A DNA stretch of 64,000 nt from Candidatus Lumbricidiphila eiseniae (lineage in GTDB: Bacteria; Actinomycetota; Actinomycetes; Actinomycetales; Microbacteriaceae): the NCBI GenBank assembly GCA_002529645.1, contig NAEP01000049.1, positions 1 through 64,000 on the forward strand, in the 5' to 3' direction. Every line of letters starts with the position of its first letter. The first letter of the stretch is position 1. The notes beneath the pieces are model-generated. The model saw only the letters and a list, made by a program, of their open reading frames with translations. It did no database searches and was not told the DNA's origin. Made by a program: the position numbers and the translations under genes. Shown piece after piece: positions 56,401 to 63,365 of this stretch.

Positions 56401-57562
56401 TCATGTTGACGATGGTTTGTGTGCCACCGGTGCCGGGCAGAGTTTTCACGACAAAGGATGCCCCGGCCTCCGCCTGCGCAATAACCTGTTCCTGTTGTTG
56501 GTCGGCGTCGAGCAGGAGGGTGTCCGTTGATGGCGGACGGATATCCTGCGGCGCAAGCTCGAGCGGCGCGAGAGTGCTTGCCTCAATGGTGGCGCGCGCG
56601 GCGGCACTACCCGCTAGGGCATCGATGACCGGGTGAGCGAGGAACGAGACATCCGCCGCCATCGCCGGGCCGACCTCGGCAAAACTTGACACAACCAACC
56701 GCGGTCGCACCCGGAACCACGGCAGGTGCTGGGTCAGCCCGCGCAAATGGTCGATAACCGGCTGCGGTTTGAACACCCCGTTGCTGATCGCGAGCGATAC
56801 AAACAGGTCGTCATCCAGCACGATCCCGAACTGTTCGCGCAGTTCACGTGCGAGCGCCGGATTGAGAAAAGGCTGGCCCTTGAGCTTGAGTTCGAAGTCA
56901 CGACCGTACCGACGGATCGCGAGTGGGCGCAGCAGCACCGGTGCGTGAAATTCATCACCGTCCGTGCGCCACGACGCCAGTCCGATGGCCAGGTGCACCG
57001 ACTCGATGCCCCGAACAGACCACAGTTCGATACCGCGCTGGGTGATTTCGGCTGCCGCGATACGGGCGTTTCGAAGTGCAAGCTCGTCACGGATAAGGCT
57101 TGAGAGCAGGGTTGACTTGCCCGTAATAAACTGCGGCAAACCACCGGGATGCGTCGTGGACAACTCGATTCTCGTACGCGGGGTGTCTTCGAACCGGGTC
57201 AGCGGCGAGCGACCCCCGATCACGGCGAGTTTCTCCTGCCACCGTCGCCGTGCCTGCTCGCCAACGTTGCCGGGCACCGCATCGGGGTCACCAAGACTGA
57301 GAGTAGTGGGGTTCGTGTGGGGCGAGGGTGGCGGGAGGGAAAGCTCGTCGCGCCCAGCAAGACCATCCTCACGGGGGATGTCCCTCCTCTCGAACGCGGT
57401 TGTTCCGGGTAGCTCGTGGTCGTGACCGGGTGAGGTCGAATCGCTCGCCTCGCGAGGCGGAGAACTCTCCGATGCGGGGTCGCCGAGTTTCCCGTTGACG
57501 ACACTCTCCACGATCTCGTCCGCGGGTACCCGATCACTGTTTCGACTCAACCGCCACACCAC
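53414..57562 (-). CDS. Large helicase-like AAA protein with degenerate nucleotide-binding motifs
   Basis: A 1,382-residue protein related to SF1/DUF4011-type AAA helicases of actinobacteria. After a disordered N-terminus (1-130), a domain at about 130-330 precedes a P-loop-like TLPGTGGTQTIVNMI near 375, where the Walker lysine is glycine. The Walker-B-like FDVVILVDAGATT near 935 lacks the normal DEAx. C-terminal helicase motifs (LTRSYRAGGEELSEMVNRFF, AMTRARRSLEIVAAF) and a REase-like tail domain (VVVETDEV) follow. It may be an ATPase-dead nucleic-acid binding protein. The start is GTG 57562. Its promoter is not evident. Confidence 0.65.
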   Translation of the reverse strand: MVWRLSRNSDRVPADEIVESVVNGKLGDPASESSPPREASDSTSPGHDHELPGTTAFERRDIPREDGLAGRDELSLPPPSPHTNPTTLSLGDPDAVPGNVGEQARRRWQEKLAVIGGRSPLTRFEDTPRTRIELSTTHPGGLPQFITGKSTLLSSLIRDELALRNARIAAAEITQRGIELWSVRGIESVHLAIGLASWRTDGDEFHAPVLLRPLAIRRYGRDFELKLKGQPFLNPALARELREQFGIVLDDDLFVSLAISNGVFKPQPVIDHLRGLTQHLPWFRVRPRLVVSSFAEVGPAMAADVSFLAHPVIDALAGSAAARATIEASTLAPLELAPQDIRPPSTDTLLLDADQQQEQVIAQAEAGASFVVKTLPGTGGTQTIVNMIGSLVARDKRVLVVGSRWSSLDGIVHRLGHVGLNGMAVRTRTLKRDLIHTIGRHEKTERPHTADIDDALVRLRKVLIDYRAALTRTDPELHVSPLDALEALSRLTGSHTPPATLARLGPHALLTLAQNRDAVAADMVKAAELGEFRHTPGESPWYGATFDSSESAQRAHATAKQLREQDLPKLLESGRLLIAQTRLRPFESIAELGVFLRLLLEVRESLDAFHPSVFDRPLGELIEAVLPKRETPRLSSSSRRRLRRHAMEFVRPGARVDDLAAALRSIQQQRTLWQRYSEAGAVPTVPTGIDEVARLYQRVVSELSELDEPFHLSGTPRQLAARPVRELVATVTGLTSETDALNNLHERTSLAARLRELGLDPLLADLAQRHVPAELVAGELELCWWQSALELMLSEQRALLGADTAMLDRLENDFRLVDGAHAAAAGPALAWRMAENWRVAILDHAHEAEALKRVLRGDQVRSGQLQEVAPHLMRVLAPVWLSSPYEVSHIDDSIQFDVVILVDAGATTIAENLGAIRRAQQVIALGDPVTQTPTQFEIAILDGGDDAAEVEASTDLQYGIDADLQYNADALHADSALARLAELLPTLSLTRSYRAGGEELSEMVNRFFYSGRIESLPWAGSFLGRTSLVLHSVAGTGLPDAETGLVESTDVEVAKVVELVIEHAVHRPRESLMVVTTNPTHAARVHQAVLAAFARRNDLTDFILKDQAEPFTVLTIEQSVAQSRDRVIFSVGYGRTPHGRLLSSFGALSEPRGARLLAIAMTRARRSLEIVAAFAPDEIDADRQSHGVLALAGVLRKTEELMAGGGPQVPPPVASVMVRDLASRLLKVGIHVSLGYHGRLALAASYNGKAVVVETDEVLTKLSLRESLRLRPDLLRRLGWHYLRVHTFELFSNPAGVVARVATVLGAPLGVTASTVPSLSDDKPLAQDASADETLVATASLTTLDGSPDGDFLGTVGSSPVVDPSATGTLSSSTGFSSAGED

Positions 57563-57598
57563 ATCGACACCCTATGTGTCGTTCAATGATTTTTGGGG

Positions 57599-57873
57599 GA
57601 TCCTGGCCGCGTGCCTGCCGCATCAGATGCGCCAATCCCACCGTACAGGAGCGCGGGCACCCGCTTAACATGCTTCACAGTCTTGACACACGTCAATCCC
57701 ACCCTGCAAGAGTCCGGGCACCCGCTTAACACGCTTCACAGTCTTGACACACGTCAATCCCACCCTGCAAGAGCCCGGGCAGTCGAGAGCGTGCGGTTGA
57801 ACGGGTGCCGTCGTCAGTTCCACCGTGCAAGAGTCCGGCGGAATCCCGGCGGTGTGCCCACCGCGTCAGATGT
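57599..57873. repeat. 61-bp-period CRISPR-like mini-array, four units, reaching the ald stop codon
   Basis: Repeat copies (core CCCACCCTGCAAGAGTCCGG, 29 bases) start at 57631, 57692, 57753 and 57813 (spacings 61, 61, 60). The stretches after copies 1 and 2 are nearly identical (CGCTTAACATGCTTCACAG, CGCTTAACACGCTTCACAG); that after copy 3 is unique; that after copy 4 contains the end of ald and resembles the stretch before copy 1. So whole repeat-spacer units have been duplicated. It fills the 303-bp gap after the helicase-like gene start. Confidence 0.8.
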
Positions 57874-58966
57874 GCGACGAGCAGGGCAGTCCATGGGCAG
57901 TCGCAACTCCCTCGTTTGTGAGGCGGCCGCCGATGGCATTGAGCCCCTTGGTGAGTGACTCATCGGAGGCCAGCGCCGCAGTCACGCCGAGGTCCGCAAT
58001 GTTTACGGTGTAGCGCAGTGTTGCGTTGGTGAGTGCCGGAGTGGATGTTGCGGGCACCGCTCCGGGCATGTTTGCGACACAGTAATAGATTGAACTGTGC
58101 ACCCGGAAGGTAGGCTCCGCGTGTGTTGTGGCGCGCGAACCCTCGAAGCATCCGCCCTGATCGATCGCGATGTCGACCAGAACGCTTCCCGGCTTCATCG
58201 TGGACACCATATCGTCGGTTACGACTTTGGGTGCGGCTGCACCGGGAACAAGCACCGCACCGATGACGAGATCCGCGTCTTTTAGCTGGCGGGCAACCTC
58301 GTATGGCGACGAAGCAAGCGTGTGAATTCGCTGCCCGTAGCGGACATCGATCTCGCGCAGCTTCGGAAGCGAGACATCCAGCACGGTCACGTCGGCGCCC
58401 AGACCCATGGCCGTGACCGCCGCCTGCTCTCCCGCAACTCCACCGCCGATCACAACAACTTTCGCCGGCGGGGTACCGGGCACTCCCGCGAGCAAGACAC
58501 CCCGCCCACCGCGCGTCTTGAGCAGTTCGGTGGCTCCGACCTGTGGGGCCAGCCTTCCCGCCACCTCGCTCATGGGAGTGAGCAGCGGCAGCGACCGGTC
58601 GGCGTGTTGCACGGTCTCGTACGCGATCGCGGTGACACCCGAGTCCAGGATGGCGCGGGTGAGCGGCAGATCCGCGGCCAGGTGGAGGTAGGTAAAGAGG
58701 GTCAGATCATGTCGGAGGTATCTGTATTCGCTCGCAGTGGGTTCCTTTACCTTGAGCACAAGCTCGGCACTCCAGGCATCCTCGGCCGTGGCAGTGATGG
58801 TGGCGCCTGCGGCACGGTAGTCGTCATCGCTGTAGCCCGCCCCGATACCGGCACCGGACTGGATGGCAACATCGTGGTTGTGGAGCAGGAGGGTGTGCGC
58901 GCCCGCCGGCGTGAGCGCAACCCGATACTCGTTGTTTTTGACCTCTGTCGGCACACCAATGTACAT
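57866..58966 (-). CDS. ald: Alanine dehydrogenase
   Basis: A 366-residue NAD-dependent enzyme interconverting L-alanine and pyruvate + NH3. MYIGVPTEVKNNEYRVALTP is the diagnostic start and VVVIGGGVAGEQAAVTAMGL the NAD motif. It is divergent from an Lrp-type gene, matching the ald-aldR arrangement in mycobacteria where AldR controls ald in response to alanine. The stop codon lies inside the last unit of the adjacent 61-bp array. Confidence 0.94.
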   Translation of the reverse strand: MYIGVPTEVKNNEYRVALTPAGAHTLLLHNHDVAIQSGAGIGAGYSDDDYRAAGATITATAEDAWSAELVLKVKEPTASEYRYLRHDLTLFTYLHLAADLPLTRAILDSGVTAIAYETVQHADRSLPLLTPMSEVAGRLAPQVGATELLKTRGGRGVLLAGVPGTPPAKVVVIGGGVAGEQAAVTAMGLGADVTVLDVSLPKLREIDVRYGQRIHTLASSPYEVARQLKDADLVIGAVLVPGAAAPKVVTDDMVSTMKPGSVLVDIAIDQGGCFEGSRATTHAEPTFRVHSSIYYCVANMPGAVPATSTPALTNATLRYTVNIADLGVTAALASDESLTKGLNAIGGRLTNEGVATAHGLPCSSHI

Positions 58967-59097
58967 GGCACCTCTCCGAATATTTCGTTATTCTGTTGAG
59001 CAATGTTTACCTGATATGCGTAAAAAGAGAAGCTGTACCGCATAATATTTTGTGTAGTGCGTGTTTGACGAGTGTTTATGCTGAACGAGGAGGGTTC
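58967..59097. promoter_or_regulatory. Divergent ald/aldR control region
   Basis: An AT-rich 131-bp stretch (ATATTTCGTTATTC, CATAATATTTTGTG) between divergent starts. The two AATATTT blocks near its ends point toward the two genes and could belong to AldR sites or promoters. GAGGAGGG at 59088-59095 is the ribosome binding site of aldR. Confidence 0.5.
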
Positions 59098-59703
59098 GTG
59101 TCGGAGCCGTCGAAGATCTTCCAGCCCGCCATCCTGTCTGCCCCAGTGCCCGCCGCGACCACCCAGTCCGCCGCGATCACCCAGGCCGGTGCGAGCAGTG
59201 CCGCTAAGGCGCAGCCTGTTCCAGTGCCTGCAGCAATCATGCTGGACGATGTGGATCGCAGGATTATCTCTCTTCTGCACGATAACGCGCGGATCCCGAA
59301 CACTGATCTGGCCCGGGCCGTGGGCATCTCCCCTTCCACCTGCCTGACACGAGTGCGGTCGCTACGTACCCGGGGAGTCATTACCCGGTACACCGCGGAA
59401 ATCAATCCGCGCGCGCTCGGCTTTACCCTGCAGGCACTCATCAGCGTGAGGATCCGACCGGGTGCCCGGCACCTGATCGAGAAGATCTCCGCCGAGATTC
59501 GTGCCCAGCCGGAGGTGGCGCAGCTCTTCTTCCTCGGTGGTAGCGATGACTTCCTCATCCATGTGCGTGTGTACGACAGTGACCATGCGCGCGAGTTTGT
59601 GCTTAAGCACCTGTCTGTCAATCCCGCTGTCGCCTCAACCGAAACGAATCTCGTGTTCGAACACCACACGGCACTGTCAGTTGGCTTGCGGACAGCACTG
59701 TAG
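59098..59703 (+). CDS. aldR: Lrp/AsnC-family regulator of alanine dehydrogenase (AldR type)
   Basis: A 201-residue Lrp protein. An Ala/Pro/Gln-rich N-terminal extension of about 50 residues precedes the winged helix (LDDVDRRIISLLHDNARIPN, AVGISPSTCLTRVRSLRTR) and the RAM domain (ALISVRIRPGARHLIEKISA). GTG 59098 is chosen for its strong ribosome binding site. It probably activates or represses ald depending on alanine. Confidence 0.87.
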   Translation: MSEPSKIFQPAILSAPVPAATTQSAAITQAGASSAAKAQPVPVPAAIMLDDVDRRIISLLHDNARIPNTDLARAVGISPSTCLTRVRSLRTRGVITRYTAEINPRALGFTLQALISVRIRPGARHLIEKISAEIRAQPEVAQLFFLGGSDDFLIHVRVYDSDHAREFVLKHLSVNPAVASTETNLVFEHHTALSVGLRTAL

Positions 59704-59854
59704 CGGGAGTGCGGGGAACGCGACAGTCTCGTGTTCAAGGTGGAAGTGCAACACGTGGTGGTGTTCGTGCCGTCCGGGACCTGCACCACCGCCAGTTGTG
59801 GCAGTACCTACCCCGTACACACCGACAACACCGCAAAACGTTCGGGGCCTGCGG

Positions 59855-60808
59855 GTGCGTATAAGCAGTTTCATGGCCATCACGGTGTCTTTTGTTCTAA
59901 TCGCAGCGGCAAGTCTTACAGGTGCAGGTGTCGCAAACGCTGACACAGAGGCGACCAATGATGAGATCACCAGTCAAGAGATTGGTGAGGCACTATTCGC
60001 GGTGAAAAACGCCACCGGCCTTATTGAGGAGGTAGTCACTGCTGGCACCAATAGTAACTCAGCGGCTGTCACCCGAACGTTAACTGGCGATGTGGTATCA
60101 ATACCAAAAAACCCATTCAATGATATAACTATCATCAGCAAAGATCAGACGAAAATCACGATCAGTCTTCCTGGTGTAAATAATATTAGAGATACAAATA
60201 TCCTTGCGGATGGCACCGTTACGTACCCGGCTAATACCGGCACCGCAAATGCTGCGATACCGACTGCTACTGGTGTTCAGCTTCTTACCACGATCGCGAA
60301 CCCAAAAGCGTCACAGCGCTTCGACTATCGGGTTGGACTTCCGACTGGTTATCACTTAGCGCTAACTGTCGCTGGTGGGGCACAAGTAACTGATAGCTAT
60401 GGGCAAGCCGTCGCCACCGTGTCACCTGCGTGGGCGGCAGATTCCATGGGTAAACCTGTATCTACGCATTACGAGGTTATAGACTCTACTCTCACCCAGG
60501 TCATAAACCACACATCAGAAAAATTCAGCTATCCAATTGTTGCTGACCCGAACTGGGTGCAACAATCGATAGCTGTTACAGCTGGGATCGCGGCCGGCAC
60601 AGCTGCTGTTGTAGCGTTCAAATTACCACCATCGGTGGGATGGGCGATAGGTGGATGCGTGCAAGGCGCCCTGAGTGCCATGTTTGACGGGCAAGATTTC
60701 TGGGGAACATTGAATAGATGTGTATCCGGAGTATTTACCGGTCTACTCGGCAAAAACTTTTCGAACTGGCTCACCCGTTTCCTTGGAAGTCGAGGAATTT
60801 CGACTTAG
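59855..60808 (+). CDS. Secreted protein of unknown function with hydrophobic C-terminus
   Basis: A protein of about 317 residues. Start GTG 59855 (MRISSFMAITVSFVLIAAAS) or ATG 59873 gives a signal peptide cut near NA-DTEA. The middle resembles actinobacterial secreted proteins with the pattern PVVADP (here YPIVADPNWVQQ). The last 80 residues are a Gly/Ala-rich hydrophobic stretch with two cysteines (GGCVQG, NRCVSG), recalling peptide toxins or bacteriocin-like domains. The gene is visibly AT-richer than its neighbours, suggesting transfer. A 2-TM protein follows. Confidence 0.6.
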   Translation: MRISSFMAITVSFVLIAAASLTGAGVANADTEATNDEITSQEIGEALFAVKNATGLIEEVVTAGTNSNSAAVTRTLTGDVVSIPKNPFNDITIISKDQTKITISLPGVNNIRDTNILADGTVTYPANTGTANAAIPTATGVQLLTTIANPKASQRFDYRVGLPTGYHLALTVAGGAQVTDSYGQAVATVSPAWAADSMGKPVSTHYEVIDSTLTQVINHTSEKFSYPIVADPNWVQQSIAVTAGIAAGTAAVVAFKLPPSVGWAIGGCVQGALSAMFDGQDFWGTLNRCVSGVFTGLLGKNFSNWLTRFLGSRGIST

Positions 60809-60826
60809 TATCGAAGGAGTATGAAC

Positions 60827-61036
60827 ATGCAACTGTTGCGAAAGAAAAGCGAAGCCTTAAAGCCTCGTGAGATCATCGAAACTATTATATCAATGGCAGT
60901 TGTGTTTGGGATGTTCTCGGTTGGCTCGTCACTGCACTCTTGGCCGATTGGAGTTCTCTTCGGTGTACTAGCAGGCGGATTGTACGGCGTGGTTAGTACG
61001 GTGTGGTTACGGTGGTGGTCAAAGCATCAAAATTAG
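60827..61036 (+). CDS. Small two-helix membrane protein next to the secreted protein
   Basis: A 69-residue protein (QLLRKKSEALKPREIIETII start) with two membrane segments (MAVVFGMFSVGSSLHSWPIG, VLFGVLAGGLYGVVSTVWL). ATG 60827 has AAGGAG seven bases upstream; ATG 60821 is too close to it. It starts 18 bases after the secreted-protein gene, so the two are probably one unit; an immunity or export partner is conceivable but not shown. Confidence 0.6.
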   Translation: MQLLRKKSEALKPREIIETIISMAVVFGMFSVGSSLHSWPIGVLFGVLAGGLYGVVSTVWLRWWSKHQN

Positions 61037-61082
61037 TGCTAAAGCAACTCCTTCTAGTGTCCTACGTCTGAAGCTCGTTTCA

Positions 61083-61307
61083 TTAGTCGGGTGATGGATT
61101 CGAGGACTTACCCGGCGGTTTTGGTCCAGATGAAGGGTGTAGGCTCTCGTTCCAGCCTTTGGCCCAGAAGCGGACGTCAGCCTTGAGGACTTGGATGTTC
61201 TTGTGTGCTAAGTGTTGTAAAAGCTGCTGGGCGAGGCGGGCAAGCCAGCGCTCAACCTGGTTCATCCAGGGGAACTGCTGCAGGGGTAGGTGGCAGGTTG
61301 TAGTCAC
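61083..61307 (-). pseudogene. IS630-family transposase C-terminal remnant
   Basis: The visible piece (WMNQVERWLARLAQQLLQHL, ADVRFWAKGWNES, then PSSGPKPPGK) matches the C-terminal part of IS630 transposases (NQVERW...AHK...W..NE). The catalytic N-terminal part is absent, so it is a dead fragment. Confidence 0.7.
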
Positions 61308-62170
61308 GCTGCCAGTGCGGCTGGTGTGTTTATGATGGCCTTGAATTCGATCGGAGTCAAGCGGTTGAGGGTGGTTGGTGGTGGTGGTGGGTGCGTTCGG
61401 TCCGGGTGGTGATCGTGATGTGTAGTTGTTCGCGGGTTGCCCAGCAGTGGTGGTCGAGGATGTTCTTTTGCAGCAGCCTGAAGAAGCTCTCCATGGCCGT
61501 GTTGTCGCCAGCCGCGGCCACTGGGCTCATGGTTCCGAGGAGTCGGTGACCGGTCAGGGCGCGCAGGAGCGTCCGGCTTCAAAGTTGGGTTTTCTTCTAT
61601 CGCTGTGAACGATACAGCGGGCGAGGTCGCTGCGCATCGTGATGGTGTTGTTCAGCGCGTTGACGGGTCAGGCTGGACCTCATCCTGGAGTCGATCAAGT
61701 ATCCCGACGATCTTGTTGGTGAACACGTCCTTGATCGCGCAGAGCTAGAGCTTTGCCTCCGCTGTTCGGTGTTCGGTGATGTCGGTGAGCCAGAGCTGGT
61801 TTGGGCCCTCGGCGGTGAGCTCGTGCCCGGTTCCGCTCGTCCTTGTCGGTCACCGCGCACAGATCATCCTGGACCGGTGAGCCCGGGCTTCTTGCCATTG
61901 CGGCCCCTGTTTCTTCCCGAACCCGGACCACCAGCTGTTGCTCGACGCGATCCGCCACATCGTGCCATCCGCCACACCGTGCCATCCGCCACATCGTGCC
62001 ATCCGCCACACCGTGCGATCCGACAACGCTTCGCCGACGTCGCGGGCCTTGTCGGCGAGCAACCCGGTGCCCGAACCCCGGATCATCCTTATGCGCATCG
62101 AACAGCGCGTTCGCGCGATACGCCCCCACCACCTCACTCCTGGTGATGGGCTCCGCCAACCACCGGTAAG
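61304..62170 (-). pseudogene. IS3-family transposase OrfB remnant with frameshifts
   Basis: Fragments of an IS3 OrfB lie in changing frames: AEPITRSEVVGAYRANALFD (near 62150), FGKKQGPQWQ, VVGSPDIT-EHRTAE, and LNRLTPIEFKAIINTPAALA at the C-terminus. At least three frame changes and an in-frame stop make it inactive. A 17-bp repeat expansion (61951-62018) sits where the WRICS motif should be. Confidence 0.7.
61951..62018. repeat. 17-bp tandem repeat, four units, in IS3 remnant
   Basis: Four units of CCGCCACATCGTGCCAT/CCGCCACACCGTGCCAT. They expand one short motif of the dead OrfB. Full-length identity between units marks it as ordinary slippage. Confidence 0.8.
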
Positions 62171-62214
62171 AGAGCTAGCAGGAGAGCTTGCGCACCCGAC
62201 ACATCACCATCACA

Positions 62215-62560
62215 GGGAACCCCGCGGCGGCGAGCTCCGTCACGAGCGGGTACCACCTTTTCCCGGCAGGTTCGCCTGCAACAGATACCCTGCAGCCCAC
62301 CGAAACACCTCGTTCCCCTGCTCCAGCAACCGGACCCGCTCGCGCGCCTCCCGCAACTCCACAGACTCAGTACGAGTCTGACCGGGCCTGGCACCCTCAT
62401 CGATGCCTGCGCAACACATCCACTTCTGCAGCATCATCGGATGAACACCGAAGTCTCTCGCGATCTGCTCAATCCTCACCCCGAATTCACGATCGCGCAT
62501 GACACGCACGAGGTCGTCACAGAACCCGCCCGGGTAGAGCTTAGACCCAGCCGCGGACGA
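62215..62560 (-). pseudogene. IS3-family transposase OrfA remnant
   Basis: A helix-turn-helix OrfA (DDLVRVMRDREFGVRIEQIA, RDFGVHPMMLQKWMCCAGID, then LREARERVRLLEQGNEVFR) is largely intact, but its 5' end is broken up by the 61-bp array and OrfB downstream is dead. No clear terminal inverted repeats were found. Confidence 0.7.
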
Positions 62561-62672
62561 CGAAGACCGACCCCCGACAGAACCCCCGCACGGGTAGAGC
62601 TTGGTCAAGGACGAGCTCTTCTGGAGCTCATTCCAGAACGGAACCCCCGCACGGGTAGAGCTTGGACACAGC
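62521..62672. repeat. 61-bp-period CRISPR-like mini-array at the IS3 OrfA 5' end, three units
   Basis: Copies (core CCGCACGGGTAGAGCTTGG, 29 bases) at about 62521, 62579 and 62640; the conserved GGGTAG block lies at 62532, 62592 and 62653 (spacings 60 and 61). Copies 2 and 3 are almost identical; the copy nearest OrfA is degenerate and two bases shorter. Intervening 31-32-base stretches are unrelated. On the minus strand the repeat encodes the KLYP motif at the OrfA start. Confidence 0.8.
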
Positions 62673-62760
62673 AACACCCTTCCAGGCCCACCCCTCGGGC
62701 AAGCCAGATCAGATATCACCTACCCGTGCAGCAGTCCCCACCGTTAAACGAGCAGTCCCC

Positions 62761-63365
62761 TTTTGAGGTGTGTGGTCGTTGTAGCTCGTGGGGTGTTTAC
62801 TCTCTCGGGAAGCGTCGGATGGCCGGGAAGCTCGGACTCAGGGTCATCCCTGTGACCTCTCACTCCCAGGAAACCCTAACGGAAGGAACACAATCTCCCA
62901 TCCTCCTCACAGGTAAATTATACCTTCTAAGACGTAGAATACACCTGTATATGGATTATCTGCACCTATAATCCGTATCTGTGTGACGTGAGGGAGTAGT
63001 TGTTGTGAGAAGTGTATTGGTATCTCCCGCTGTGATGGGCTCGCGCGAGCAAATGTCGCGCGACGGGCGCGAGAAAACCCCACCTGAGTGGCGCCCCTCC
63101 GGGATGGCAAAAACCCCGGGAGACAGCTCGGAGCCGTTGTTGATCACGGCGTCTTTCACGGATGAACACACAACACTCATTGATCTCACGCAGACAACGA
63201 TTCAGCTGGGAACAAGAACCCAAGTGGGAATGGGACGCTAAGAAACCGTGTGGCACCACACCCACCATGAGGTGCGTGTTAACAGGAGCGAGAAAGAGTG
63301 AAACAACCCGGCACACCCAAGAGTCTTTGCAGGCTGGGTGTGTACAGAGACAGGAGCGTGTGCTC
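62761..63365 (+). promoter_or_regulatory. Long leader of the second beta-propeller gene (copy 2 of a duplicated leader)
   Basis: Homologous over its length to 17322-17935. The outer stem is 62817-62824 with 62842-62849 (eight pairs), the inner hairpin 62824-62827 with 62831-62834. The inverted repeat GGTAAATTATACC lies at 62912-62924 and GGATTA-N10-TAATCC, a perfect inverted repeat here, at 62953-62974; it overlaps TATAAT (62967-62972), a possible -10 box. AGGAG precedes the gene start by nine bases. Confidence 0.55.
63005..63241 (+). CDS. Possible leader-encoded protein (copy 2)
   Basis: A 78-codon frame from GTG, alignable with the frame at 17574 (shared SEPLLIT, SFTDEHTTL, DLTQTT). It lacks any recognised domain or signal peptide. 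The conservation may come from the RNA or DNA rather than a protein. Confidence 0.28.
   Translation: MRSVLVSPAVMGSREQMSRDGREKTPPEWRPSGMAKTPGDSSEPLLITASFTDEHTTLIDLTQTTIQLGTRTQVGMGR

Noticed and set aside
27731-62672. Calling the 61-bp arrays ordinary CRISPR arrays
   Set aside because: A normal genome uses one or a few repeat sequences and has a leader and cas genes; here each locus has a different repeat and none of these is visible.
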